In this document: positions 1 through 11,694 of the stretch, piece by piece
Position numbering within the stretch: position 1 is the first letter of the stretch
How the letters are laid out: each line of letters opens with the position of its first letter
Translations under genes and position numbers: made by a program
Source: Apostichopus leukothele
Taxonomy: Eukaryota; Echinodermata; Holothuroidea; Aspidochirotida; Stichopodidae
Length of the DNA: 35,710 nt
Assembly (NCBI GenBank): GCA_010014835.2
Contig: JAAAKB020000018.1
Span: 220,177-255,886, forward strand
Reading direction: 5' to 3'
The notes under the pieces: generated by a model
Seen by the model: the letters and a program-made list of their open reading frames with translations, nothing else
The model's database searches: none
What the model was told of the DNA's origin: nothing

Positions 1-135
1 CTCCTTTTTTCTCTCCTCTTTTTCTTACCCGGGGGGCGCGCGCCCCCAACGCCCCCCCTGAAAACTCACCTGAATTATGTTCATCGTCAATTCATGTCGA
101 CCCCCTCCCCCCCATTTCTTCCCCCTCCCTCTGCA
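1..135. repeat. GC-rich low-complexity start with perfect palindrome and C-runs
   Basis: Positions 32-47 are a perfect 16-bp palindrome (GGGGGCGCGCGCCCCC). Positions 101-129 contain four C-runs that form a G-quadruplex motif on the minus strand. The rest of the window is AT-rich, so this block is compositionally foreign. It could be a genuine GC island or low-quality sequence at an assembly edge. Confidence 0.6.
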
Positions 136-1400
136 TACCATATCATAGTGGGGTGGTCTTTCTCCATACGATTGCTTAATGGTATGAGCAGAACATCACA
201 GTCAGTGGCAATATTCAGTAGTTTATAGTCATGTATATTCATTATCGAGTTTGACCTAAAGCATAGTCCATTTTCCAACGGATTCGCTCAGCATTAATGA
301 GCACATTGATTTAATTTATGTAAAAGTCTTGTGAGTGTTCCTTGATGTCCCAAAGAGTGTATTAACCTGTAAATATCCTCAAAATCACACACCAGGTTCC
401 AATTCTTTTATGCGAAGGAGGCTTCAAGGATTTGCAATTTAACATAAATATTTCAGCTTGGGGCATATATAATGGCAAGAGAATTTAAGGTGCAAGCAGG
501 TACTATGAAACACGATGTTAAAGATATGTTTTCATGTGGAATAGATCTATTTTTGGTTCAAGTATCTCTCTATCATTTTATTTCTCCGCCTGTAAACTTT
601 GACCCCCTCAAGTTTTATGTGTTACAACCTTTGATTTGATATCTGTGTTATACAAGATTAGCCCATTGTAGATATTTTATCTAAAGTACACCTAACCCTT
701 CAACTGCTCCCATATAGAAGAACTAAAGCCTAGATGTAAAAAGACAAACTTTTTTTAATTTATTAATGGCTGAGCTCTGCTGAGTCTATCATTGTTGTAC
801 AACCCAAAGGCCACTATTACAAGCACTTCTCCACAAGCGACAAGGGTAGTTTCGATTCTGTTTGTTGCATGTTGTTTGTACTTCCTGTAGGCATGCAGGT
901 ATCCTGTGCTACACAGCTGTGTTACTGACTGCACGCTGCCACGAGACTCTCGTTAAGCTGTATGACAGAGTGACTCGTCGTAGCTGTGGGTTATTAGTAT
1001 TCACCGAGTCTGTAGTAAAGTAGTAATAGTACTACTATCAGTGTTAAATTATGGCAGGGTTGATGCGAGGAAGAAGATGGGAATGGTGTGAGTCGAGTAG
1101 ATGGTTGCAGTGTAGATATGTGCTGATCTTGTACCCACGTTTGAGAAAATGGGTATGAAGAGAAGATAAAAGATGCTTGAGAAACTTTATTCTAACCGGT
1201 AAGGAGGAGGAAACTCACAGATGAAGGATGGTAAGCAACTCATTTAGGTTTGTAAGTCATTTGAGTTTTAACGGGGTTTTAATGCAAGCAACTCATTCAG
1301 GTTTCTAGGTTAATAGCTTAGAATATATAATCTTACTATCTTTGTCTTAGCCATGATGAGACATATATCATACATATAGACTGGAGGGATTGTCTCTGGG
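136..1400. other. Non-genic stretch, nothing recognised
   Basis: AT-rich sequence without a convincing ORF. A short frame begins at an ATG near 1051 and there are donor-like sites near 1107, 1197 and 1229. None connects to aPKC with support. Confidence 0.5.
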
Positions 1401-1500
1401 ACAGGTTATCATTGACCAGGGGTAATATAACGTCTGTAAAGTACCTTGAGACCTATCGCTGTTGTAAAGCGCTAAATAAAAATCAACTATTATTAAATAT
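1401..1500 (+). mobile_element. LINE/SINE-type 3' tail remnant
   Basis: The sequence contains TGTAAAGTACCTTGAGACC, then TGTAAAGCGCTAAATAAA and an ATT-rich end. This is the same tail pattern as the minus-strand remnant at 34018-34175, in the opposite orientation. No coding part is visible upstream, so it may be a SINE or a heavily truncated LINE. Confidence 0.45.
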
Positions 1501-1758
1501 TATTATCACTTTGTGCAATGGTCTTATTCTGAATCAGTCCGTAATGTTCACATCAAACAGAAGTTTGCAGATCTGAAAGGGGGTGACTTGTTTGGTTCTC
1601 TTCTGGTTGGGATAACTTGCCAGCATTTTCTTCATCTCCTTACTGTACCTATACCTCAGCTCATTTTGCAAGATACATTGTTTTAGTGTAATCAGTAATG
1701 GTCTGTGCACATACAGTAGGAAGTTTCATGTCATAAGGAACATAACATTGTTAGGAAA

Positions 1759-1936
1759 TAACCCACTGACCCACCACTCCCTGCCATCCCACCCAATCAA
1801 AATAACCCACTGACCCACCACTCCCTGCCATCCTACCCCCATCCTAATAACCCACTGACCCAACACTCCTTGCCATCCCACCCCATCCTAATAACCCACT
1901 GACCCACCACTCCCTGCCATCCTACCCCATTCTAGT
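1759..1936. repeat. 44-bp tandem repeat, 4 copies
   Basis: Units start at 1759, 1803, 1848 and 1892 with TAACCCACTGACCCACCACT and continue CCCTGCCATCC plus a C-rich end. Copies differ by a few substitutions. The strand bias is strong (C-rich on +). Confidence 0.9.
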
Positions 1937-4900
1937 CTGTACCATGTCATGCTAGTGATAAATGCAACCGTGATGCATTTGGTTGGTATTCTATCATTTT
2001 TGAGTTTGCTGTAGCATTCTCGAAAATGGTTTCTCAAACCTTTACCATGTCTTCTTTTACTGCCCAGAAGTATTTATTTGGAAGAGGCAAAGAAAGCTTG
2101 ATCTTTTTATTGGTATGACAGTCTAAACCATGTATGGACTCCAACACTATTCTATATAGACTAAGTACAGGAGCAGGCTTCAGATGGTCATGGTACAAAC
2201 GGCAGTGTAGAGTCATATCGAATGTGAGAGAATTGTACGTCCGTGGCAATGTGCAGATTTAGGACATTTCCAGTATCCTAACTATAAGTAGTAGTACATT
2301 TTGCTTGAGCCTAACCATTAGCGCTAGGATAGAGTATCATATGGCCTGACATTTGAGCTACTACCGCACACCTTGGAAAAAAACAGGAAAGAGATTGCCC
2401 TTCAACTTATCATTGACATTCAGAGATTGGCCTGACTTTGTATTCTGTGGTTCAATATACTGACTCGCAATTATTTCCTACTAATGGTCATGTTTAATGC
2501 TTTTGGAGAGATGTACAGTAATCAAGCCCCACAGCTCCAAAGATGTTACCACACTGTTAAACCAACTACTAACATGATAATTCACCTTGAGCATGTCACT
2601 GGGAATCAGGGACACCCGCCTATGATATGTTTAACTTACAATAACAGGCTTGAAATGTGTTTTTATATTGTCAACTTGTACATCTTTAATGTGACCATTT
2701 GAAATTGGTCGCCAATTGTTGCAAACTTGACAAATGTTTCTAAAAATTTCCCAAAAAATTCTATTGACCAATTTATGACTCCCATCTAGATTTTGTTCAC
2801 CACTTGAAAGTTTAATGAGCAGTAGTTATTAAATGGCTCCACATGGTTATCAATAGTTCTAAGCCTTGAGACACCTTTCAGGCAATAATCACATATATAC
2901 ATGAACTAAAATTTCAATTTTGTTGTTTGATGTTTAAATAGTTATTTGAAGTGAAGCATGATGATTTTGAGCTCATGAATTATATTGTTTAATTGGATTT
3001 CAGTATCAAATAGGTTTTAACAATATACTTCAAACTCATCTAAACATCAGCTGTTATATTAAAATCTACAGCTGTTAGCACATTTGTAAAGTCTGACCGC
3101 AGTAAGTTGTTTTCCTGCTTTGAGCAGATAGCTTAAACTTCTGCTTCTCAAGTTCTTTCTCTAGTTTTAGAAGATCAAAACTGTAGTGCATTCTATAGGA
3201 AATACACCCAACTCATTCTCATGAGTGAGCTTTCTAAAGACCAGCTAATATTCTTGTTGTCAAAAATAAAGAATTAAAAAGGTCCCGGTATTAATCTGCT
3301 TTCAGTTTCACCACCTTCAGTAAAGCTTTTTCTTTACGGGAAAACAAAATCACATGTTGTTTGGCTTATGTTATACAGGAAACCTCCTTTTCCGACTCCT
3401 TCGTACAGATGTCATCAGTCAATTTCAACGTGGCTTCTTCGTCCCTGCAGAGTAAATTATGTGCGTACCCAATGCTTAGATATATACATTAACTCCAACG
3501 GAATAGTGTTATCGTGTTTTCAGTTTCGGCCAGTACACACAGTGCTTATCGACCTTAGCTCGCCAGAATACCTACAATTAAAGATGTGGTGAAATTTCAA
3601 ATCATAAAAATGGAATTCATATTTGGGACTACCTTTCTGCTTTTCACTTTGCTATGTTTTGTTCCTGCGTCGTGGTCATGTTGAATACATTATTTATATA
3701 GTTGTCAATTCTGTGTTTGTCTACCAGGTCAATCGAAGTATATCAGTTAAACTGTACCACAGTACTATAGCTTTTACCACTGTCTTCAGTGATAAAGGAC
3801 ACAGTCATGACTTCTGGTATAAAATTGGTCAACTAGCAAAAAAGAAAGGAACTGCATGGTTCTTGTTGGTGTAGAAATGTGGCGATGGTTTCCTTCTTAC
3901 CGATATAGCTTAAAATTCCAGATATCGTAACCTATGTGACTACTTTGCAGACAAGAGTCTCCCCATAATCACAGGTTCATTGGGTTAAGGTGGGTTATAA
4001 CTGTTCCATTCTGAACAAGCCATTGTTTGCACATAATTAGATACATCCTTCATTCAAAGTCATCATATTTATTTGGTTGCAACCATTAGGCTGCTACTTA
4101 ATTAGAAGGTAAATAATCAACTGTTCAATTAAACCAAGGAAAGTTGTGTATCCCAAAAATTTAATGTAATTGGGTTTTTCATTTGCATAATTTTGCATAA
4201 TTTGATAATTGCTGGGTAGTATTTTCATGGGCTAAAGTAACAGATTGTATTTTCAGGTATCTTTCCATTGAAGAGATATCATTGATTGAGTATGCGGCTA
4301 TCAATACATTATGACAAGTACAGCAGCCAATGCTACTGTAAAATAAAGGTAATCTAATTATAGCACCCTATTTGAGTGATAAAAATGACTAAAACAAATA
4401 TATTTCTGCTAAGAGGGAGGCCTTTAAAATGCTTCTTTAGGTTTGAAAATGAATGAGCCCAAAGTCGATAGAGGGCGCTGTCATTTGTGTCTAGTTATAA
4501 CTGGACAGGTTGCCGGTCCTGAATGCAGATCATGACATTATCATGAGTAGATCACTATAAATAATTCCTCGTTATTGAAGAAGAGATCTTCTGAAACATA
4601 TTGTCAAGATTCAAGGCATACTAATTGTTCTAAGCACCTTAACTTGTGTTTTCTTATAGACTGGTTATGTTCGGCCAAACTGTACAAATGAGTGAAACCT
4701 AGATGGGGTGGGGAGAGGTGGGGGCGGGGTTGCTATAACTTCTTACCACTAAGACCTTTATGATTATTGTGACAGATACTATTCGGTGCCATTGAGATCT
4801 ATATGGATGACACCGTATGTCACTTCCCTAATATTGAATAGTATATTCATTAAGGCTGAGAGGCAGATGGTGTTACATAATCATGGCCAGGTTTGTATTG

Positions 4901-5468
4901 ACCCACTCTGATCCTCTTGCCTTCTGCTAAAATGTTTGATATTGATCAGCTGTGTTCATTACCCTACAGTATCACTCATGCCAAACTTACTAGTACAGTT
5001 TCTTTGTTATGCAGTCTAGTACTTTTATAAAAGGCTCCTCCTCTACTTTATTTCAAATTTCTTTTCTTCTTTGCCTAGATTTTTTTTCAAATGAGCAGTG
5101 TTAGTATTAGGAATCTAGAAAGACAACTGATTGAATATTCTATGAGTATCATTCTCTCTTGAAATTGCCAAATAATCAGTGAATTTGATTTTGTTTTCAA
5201 AATTTCAGTACAATCAAAAAAGCAACTTGTAAAAGTTCAATGATTTTGTACTTTTAGGTCGCAGTTTGAAGTGAAATGTGTCTAGTAACGTAAATTAATT
5301 GTTGCTGATTATCAAACAGCAGCGTATGAAATGAGCAAATCTGCTCTAAAAGCTGTACTTTACAAACAAATTTGTATAATATGGACACATCAAGGGAATA
5401 CCACACTTGTAATGTACAACAACATGTAGTAGGAGTAGAATAAGCCTTGACATGAATGTTTACAACAA
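1937..5468. other. Non-genic stretch, mostly featureless
   Basis: AT-rich. Open frames up to 83 codons (for example 3623-3874 on +) have no recognisable similarity. Two local items stand out: an octamer-type ATTTGCAT followed by a second TTTGCATAA at 4181-4203, and a G-quadruplex motif at 4705-4729. Confidence 0.5.
4705..4729 (+). other. G-quadruplex motif
   Basis: Four G-runs of 4, 4, 5 and 4 bases with loops of 1, 6 and 1, in an otherwise AT-rich region. This fits the standard G3+N1-7 pattern directly. Confidence 0.75.
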
Positions 5469-5953
5469 CATGGTGTTGAATACTAGTACACATTCATGGT
5501 GTTGAATACTAGTACACATCCATGGTGTTGAATACTAGTACACATTCATGGTTTTGAATACTAGTACACATTCATGGTGTTAAATACTAGTACACATTCA
5601 TGGTGTTGAATATGAGTACACATCCAATGGTTTGCCTAGAAGCGAACATCCATGGTGTTGAATACTAGTACACATCCATGGTGTTGAATATGAGTACACA
5701 TCCATGGTGTTGAATATGAGTACACATCCATGGGTTTGCATAGAAGCAAACATCCATGGTGTTGAATACTAGTACACATTCATAGTGTTGAATACTAGTA
5801 CACATTCATAATGTTAACATATCGAATTTGAATACTAGTACACATCCATGGTGTTGAATAATAGTACACATTCATAATGTTGATATGAGAACATATCCAA
5901 GAATTTGAATACTAGTACACATCCATGGTGTTGAATACTAGTGCACATCCACA
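5469..5953. repeat. 26-bp minisatellite, about 18 units, with variant units
   Basis: Units begin CATGGTGTTGAATACTAGTA and end CACATC or CACATT. Thirteen or so successive units keep an exact 26-bp step (5469, 5495, 5521 and so on to 5807). Later units carry insertions. Two variant units containing TTTGC.TAGAAGC sit at 5625 and 5729, four units apart, which hints at a 104-bp higher-order period. Each unit includes the palindrome TACTAGTA. The 26-bp period is not a multiple of 3, so it is not a protein repeat. Confidence 0.95.
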
Positions 5954-6650
5954 TGGGTTAATAGGAGTAGGACAACTATGCTATAATACTAGTGTGGACC
6001 TACTACAAGTCTGAGAGATTAGCCATGGTAGTAACAAGGAAGCTGATTCAAGCCTCTGTAAATGTAAGTCAGGAGTGAGGATTGTCATTGTATTCTCCTT
6101 GTAATACTGGGTGTGTTACTTGACTGTCTATTTAACAATGAACATGCAGTACTAATTTGCATAGATTATAACGATGCGTCACCATGCATCTTACATATTA
6201 GTTTATTCCTGCCCTTATCTCTTCTTTATTTGCCGTTATCATCGATCATGCTGCACTTTCTTTTTCCATTTATACAACGTGCTTTTCATATGGTTCTGTA
6301 AACTACATACAGTTCAAATGAAACAAACCTTTTTGGTTGTTGTGGTAGTATTCTCGATCGACTCTTCAAAGGTGACTAAAGTTGCAACTTTTCATGTTTT
6401 CTCGTACCCCTTATTTTCTGCCTCATTAATGGCAATACGCAAAACTCACACTAAAACAAGTCAGACGATAATTGCAACAATTAACTTTCGCCGAAACATT
6501 CTTCACCCAACCCCGCTTTGTTTTTCACAGACATTTTTTAATAGAATGCCCTTACCGAAAGTGTCCCAACATCTGTGTTAAAATTTAATCACAGTATCCT
6601 TGGAAATTTCACACATTGAGTCCAGTTCTAGGCCCAGATGCGATTTACTA
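5954..6650. other. Non-genic stretch
   Basis: It includes a 135-codon + frame at 6174-6581 that is Phe/Leu/Cys-rich, has no motif and overlaps another open frame, so I consider it chance. A donor-like site, GTAAAT|gtaagt, occurs at about 6063 after a short ATG frame, without other support. Confidence 0.45.
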
Positions 6651-6656
6651 ATAACT

Positions 6657-6950
6657 ATGCAAATGAGTCGGTCGTTTTGGTTTCCCTTAACACCCTAGTC
6701 CATTGTAACAGTAATTGCACAGCCAGATGGCCCTTAAACGTGGATCTATACTATCCTCAACTTCCCACTGTTTTGTTTCAGTAAAGGAAGGGCTACAAGC
6801 TGGTATTGATCAGTGGTATAGTCTCTAACAACGAGTATTGATCAGGACGATTTACGGCACGCGACAGGGTTTTATTGATTCACACGTGCCCACCTCCTTC
6901 TCCTCCTCTGCCTTTAAATATAGCTGCCACAGAGACCAAACTCGCCATTT
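6657..6950 (+). promoter_or_regulatory. Candidate core promoter: octamer, E-box, TATA-like, initiator
   Basis: In order: ATGCAAAT (6657-6664), CACGTG (6883-6888), a TATA-like TTTAAATATA (6913-6922) and an initiator-like CCATTT with its A at 6947. That A lies about 32 bases after the T of the TATA element, which is canonical spacing. The block lies upstream of a strong splice donor, as expected for a first exon. It could drive aPKC or an unrelated transcript, and no transcript evidence is available. Confidence 0.4.
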
Positions 6951-7174
6951 AAGCTGGTACATTCAGTTCGGCTACTACGCCTTCTTTAGTTCGTCAAAAT
7001 CAGAGGAAAGTTGAAGTTGAGGGAAGGGATGTTTGTTTTCAAGTTTTATACTTGGTGAAGTGTTGGTAGAATGTTGCGATAGAAATAGGTTATCTTCTGA
7101 TACTGGTGATAAAGTAACGAACGCTGAGCGTAAACTCTGCTTTGGAAGGCGTCACAGCGGCAGGAATAATAATG
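6947..7174 (+). other. Candidate 5' untranslated first exon
   Basis: It runs from the initiator-like site to a strong donor, AATG|gtaagt at 7174/7175. It contains two very short upstream frames (ATG at 7029, 9 codons; ATG at 7071, 3 codons). The last three exon bases are an ATG, so a start codon would abut the splice site. Splicing straight to 15645 would put that ATG in the wrong frame for PB1. If this is an aPKC exon, at least one further exon is needed. Confidence 0.35.
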
Positions 7175-10100
7175 GTAAGTACTACATAACTGGATTCACT
7201 CTCAACATGCAACATGGTTTGCTTGTATGTTGGAAAATTAACTGTTTGTTTTTAATTTGTATGTTTGTGGTTAAGGATTGAAGATACATTTATGGATCTT
7301 TGTGATTTTCTTTGTGCATATTTTTCTATCTTGTAGAACTCAGATTTATGAAAATAGTTTCAAATAAAAAGTCCTTTAATTCCACCAACAAAATTCTGTT
7401 GGAATCATTGTTAGAGTGTTTGCCATTTAGAAAAAAAGTTGTCAAGTTTCTTTTGATTTCCTATATTTAGTCCACTTGATTAATTTTGGAGGCATTTTTC
7501 TGTCATTTAAGTAATTAGATTGAATAATATCCATGTTTTTGTAGGGCCTGGCATTTCATTGCATGCAAGCCCATAGTATACCACTGATTTCCTGAGCATC
7601 TCGTAAGAATGAACGATTCTGTAAACACTTTCATTGACGAAGTGAAAAGCCCTCCAGCTCCCTAAAGGTTTCTTCCCCTTGCCTAAATTCCATTCTGAAT
7701 AGATTTTGAGTCTTCCTGAAAAGGGCTTTTGGAGTTTGCCCTTCACAACTCTGCACTTTTATTCTCTACCATTGTTAGGTTGGTATTCATATTTGGTGTA
7801 GCAAAGTCACCAATGAATTTTGGTCCTCAAAGTTTGTGCAGGCAAGCGTAAACAGGCTTGGTCTAGTTGAGTTGGAATAACTGCTGCTCACTGTGTACTA
7901 CGTGTAGAGGGAAGATATGGGAATTAGGCAAACAGGACATGGAATAGAGTGAAGGAGTGTGTGTGTACATAGGACGACACCCCCTATGCTCAAGCTATTT
8001 AACGCTGTGTCGTAAAGATTGGTGATGTGGCTTAGCCCACTGCTGTACAAACGCTCCTAACAGGTTCACATCAACGGAAAATATCCCATTTCTTAAAGGT
8101 TAGTCCAACAGAGTATTTAAACCAATAATTAACTCAAAGGCTCAGGCTTGTAGTTTGGTCAAGAAAGAAGAAACAAAGTTTCTTTCTTTGATTGCAACAT
8201 CTTTGGAGATTTAGACAAAAGTTCACCAGTTGCCATTTGGAAGCTATTTCAACCTGTATGTCATATTTTTCCTGATTTTTCTTGAGCTTCAAGTTTTTTT
8301 TTTAATTCAGATCAATCAAACAGATTGCATAGAGAATCATGAATATAAAAAGTTCAATGTTGTAATCAAAATACTGTGATAGGTAGTTAAGTTTGCAGGT
8401 ATATAAGTTAATTTATGGTTTATGAAACTGTTATTTGTAGTGAAATTGTCGCAGTTTGGCGGTACCTTGTCAGAGTCTTGTAAACTTGAAACTTTAAATT
8501 GTTATTTTAATCTGCCAACTGTTTGACAACTGTAGGAATGATGAAACCACTTAAATTCTTTTGGGGAGCAATGGAGACAAAAGCTTAACTTTCCGAGAGA
8601 TTTTTTTTTCATTTCCGTCTATTGTTTTTTTTTTTTTTTTTTTATGGATGGCTTCACAATCTCTGAATTTTTGGATTTAGGGATATCAAATTATGTCTTA
8701 TTCTGCTTGGTTTGGTTAGGATGAGGCAATGTTACAGCCTAACACAGCATACATCTATAAGAGGACGTAGTGTGCTATTAGGATGTAATACAACTTTGGC
8801 ATTAATTCTCATGTAACAGTTTGTCCAACTGTACCAGTAGCAGGGTACCAAAGGTACAGATGTCTATGACATTCTGAAAGTAAGTTAGGCAGCCTAACAC
8901 ATAAACTGTATGAGGATTTGAACCTATACTTAAATTAGGAATGTTACTATTTGCTGCTGACTTAATAATTTGGTTGCAAAGTTACGAATTGTACATCACC
9001 CATCGTACGTATTTGTAGCACAATTACATTCATACAGTCATAAGTGTTCTGTACTTACTCGGGCAGGTTTAAAATTATTTAATATTTGAACTTTTCACTA
9101 ATAAGTGTCCGATATCTCTGCCAATTAAATCTCTGTGTCATTAAGCTTCTCGTCGCTGTTGGTTACGTCAGTCTCTCAAATATTTCTGTCATCACCAAGC
9201 AATCAAATTTCATGGATAAGGCACCACCAGCCCACCATGAAGTGCCTATCAATTGTTTTTACTTGAATTATCTTTGCCTAAATTATAAATATCCAGTGTT
9301 GGTGCATGACTACAATTAATTTCCAATATTTAACTTGAAAAGATGAGGTCTTTTAAGGAGCAAACTGTGTTGACATATCAATGCAGAGTCAAACCATACA
9401 AGGTGGCGGTTCATATATGTCCTAATATAGACAGAACTGATGAGATAATATGTTTAACAGAGTGTTACTGCATCTTATGCATTTTGTAGGAATGGTACAA
9501 CTCAACAGATGGTACAGAGATTTAATAGGGATTGGGAAAATTGTGACCTTAGCAGTGGCTGTTAAATGTACAATATATGGTTTGATATGTCCAGCATACA
9601 GCATACACACAATCATACCATACTGTACTTAACAAAATGGAGGCCTTTTTAGGTTTTCATGAATATTATAAAATTTCATGAATATTCATTAGTCAAGAAA
9701 CATGTTGGTTTCTCTTGTCTGTGTTTACATGTACTGTACAAACTACCAACTTCTGTTCAGTATCTAAACATTTGTATGGTCTCAATATGCAGGACTTGAG
9801 CTAAGAGAGATCAGTAAGATTCTTCAGTTAAACCAACAAAGTGTAAATGAATGTCATATATCGCAGGATCTCTAAAGAGTGGAAAGGGGATCACCCCTTA
9901 CCCTGACATTTTGTAAACCCTCTCAGATATTACCATATTGATTCTGCCACATGACATATCATAAACCCTCTCACATGATACTTGCTAACTTATGTACATG
10001 ATTTGCACAAACACTTGATATCAGTTATAGATCTTTTGGATTATATAAAGTGTGCCTATTTACTGCCACAGACATCACAGCGGCACAATTATTCAATGGT

Positions 10101-10240
10101 AGCATTTTTCACATTAGATGATTACGTTTAAAGGGCAACATAGGCAGCCAACCATGGAGATAGTAGCCTACCAATATTTATGATATGGATGACAAAATAT
10201 GGAGCATTCATTATAGTCACTGTACTGTACAGTATGTCAG
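7175..10240. other. Non-genic stretch, nothing recognised
   Basis: AT-rich with a 19-base poly-T at 8625-8643. Short frames on both strands carry no recognisable domain. It would be intronic if the candidate first exon is real. Confidence 0.5.
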
Positions 10241-10562
10241 TTAGTGTGTGTGTGACTGTCTGCATGCATGTATGATAACACACAGACAGATCTCCCTGTG
10301 TTAATATCTGAATATGAATTCATTATGTACATGGGTAACACAGACTTGTAGTGAGTCCATGTTAGTGTGTGTGACTGTCTGCATGTATTTATGATAACAA
10401 ACAGACTGTTCTCCTTGTGTTAATATGTTAATATGAATTCTTTATGTACATGGGTAGTGATTCCTTGTTTAGTGTGTGTGACTGTCTGCATGTACACACA
10501 GACCTCCCTGTGTTAATATCTTAATATGAATTCTTTATGTACATGGTTAACACAGACTTGGC
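10241..10562. repeat. Three-copy degenerate tandem repeat, about 93-121 bp
   Basis: Copies start at 10241, 10362 and 10470 with TTAGTGTGTGTGACTGTCTG-like sequence. Each then has CTCC.TGTGTTAATAT, TATGAATTC.TTATGTACATGG and usually AACACAGACTTG. Later copies are shortened by internal deletions. A perfect 12-bp palindrome, TACTGTACAGTA, lies just before the array (10223-10234). Confidence 0.85.
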
Positions 10563-10817
10563 ACATTCATCTGGAAACTAACAGTGCTGTCTTCTTGGTC
10601 AGCTTTACATGATCAAGCAGACTTTCTGCAGATGTTATAAATGGTCTCTCCTCTCTGTTGCCATGGTTTCCATGTTTCCCATCCCAACTCTTCAACACTA
10701 GTATACTATAAATTGGAAACTATAATGTTAAGACAACTTTGATCCAGTTCAAACTCTGGGTTTCACCTTTTTATTTTGAAACTAAACTTGTTGGCCTTGT
10801 GATGCTGAAGACATATA

Positions 10818-11694
10818 GGGGGTGATTGTACACTAGATCCAGATCTGATCTCGATGTCGAGATCTGATCTCCACGTCGAGATCTGACCTCAACGTTGAGA
10901 TCAAGACTGTAGTGTATGTGCAATTCAGATCTGGATCAGATTCTCCTTTGTTGATGCTGGCTGAGACCAGGATATGTTCTCGACATCCAGATCAACCTCT
11001 GTCCTGTAAATGCACCCGCATTAACAGTGACCCGAGACATCCGGTTATTTGACCTCTTACCCAGCGTATGGTTGTGTGTCTTGCAGGAAGACAGTGCTGA
11101 ACTGCCATCATTATATGTTTGTTTAATTGCAGCATATTGGTGAAGTTTTAAAGTACCTGTTTCGTATTTCTTAGCTATCAAAGAAAATCCCATTTCATAC
11201 TATCATGGGTTCTTTCCATTGATTAACTTTTGTGGTAATTCTCTTTGCTGCGTCCATCTTCCTTCTGTGCTTTCAATGTGCATTACTCAGCACATACCTG
11301 GCTGTAGGCCTAGCCTAGTACATGCACTGTTTCAATTACGTTCATCTTTGTTAGTTTTCTTCTGTATTGGTATTTCCCTGTTTTGTTGATGTCAGTACTA
11401 CTTACAAGAGTACATACAGTCTTGTATTATATGTGTACAAGTACAATACTGTAGCACATGCACAGCTTAAACGGCAACCATGACAACGTCACTGCTTTAT
11501 TGTGCAATCCGTAATTACGCAAAAGACAGTCCCAGTCCCATAATACTGGTTACATCCGGTTAGATACATGGGAGGATCTGAGTACGATTAAAAGTGTAAA
11601 CATGTCCGGATTAATGTTTTATTACACCCTGGAGATAATAACAAGGGTAGATAAAATCAGTGGATCTGATCCAGATTTAATGTCAATGCATCCC
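10818..11694. mobile_element. Possible non-autonomous DNA transposon (MITE-like)
   Basis: The left end reads GGGGGTGATTGTACACTAGA followed by TCCAGATCTGATC. The reverse complement of the right end reads GGGATGCATTGACATTAAAT followed by CTGGATCAGATC. These look like diverged terminal inverted repeats. The 3-bp sequence ATA flanks both sides (10815-10817 and 11695-11697), as a 3-bp target duplication would. PIF/Harbinger elements have GGG ends and 3-bp duplications, so that group is a guess. An 85-codon minus frame (10936-11193) inside has no recognised similarity. Confidence 0.35.
10836..10937. repeat. Nested palindrome cluster built on GATC
   Basis: Outer arms GATCCAGATCTG (10836-10847) and CAGATCTGGATC (10926-10937) are perfect inverted repeats of 12 bp. 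Between them lie three successive imperfect palindromes of the form GATCTCGATGTCGAGATC, about 22 bp apart. The whole could extrude as a cruciform with side hairpins. Confidence 0.85.

Noticed and set aside
1170-1197. ATG frame ending in phase 2 at ACCG|gtaagg as first aPKC exon
   Set aside because: The phase fits, but the nine encoded residues (MLEKLYSNR) match PB1 strand 1 only at a Lys and a Tyr. It is 14 kb away and likely coincidence.
5469-5953. Short regular repeats as a CRISPR array
   Set aside because: The units are contiguous with no unique spacers, and the surrounding gene is animal. It is a minisatellite.
6174-6581. 135-codon open frame on + strand
   Set aside because: It is Phe/Leu/Cys-rich with no motif, overlaps another open frame, has no splice context and lies in AT/T-rich sequence. 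I think it is chance.
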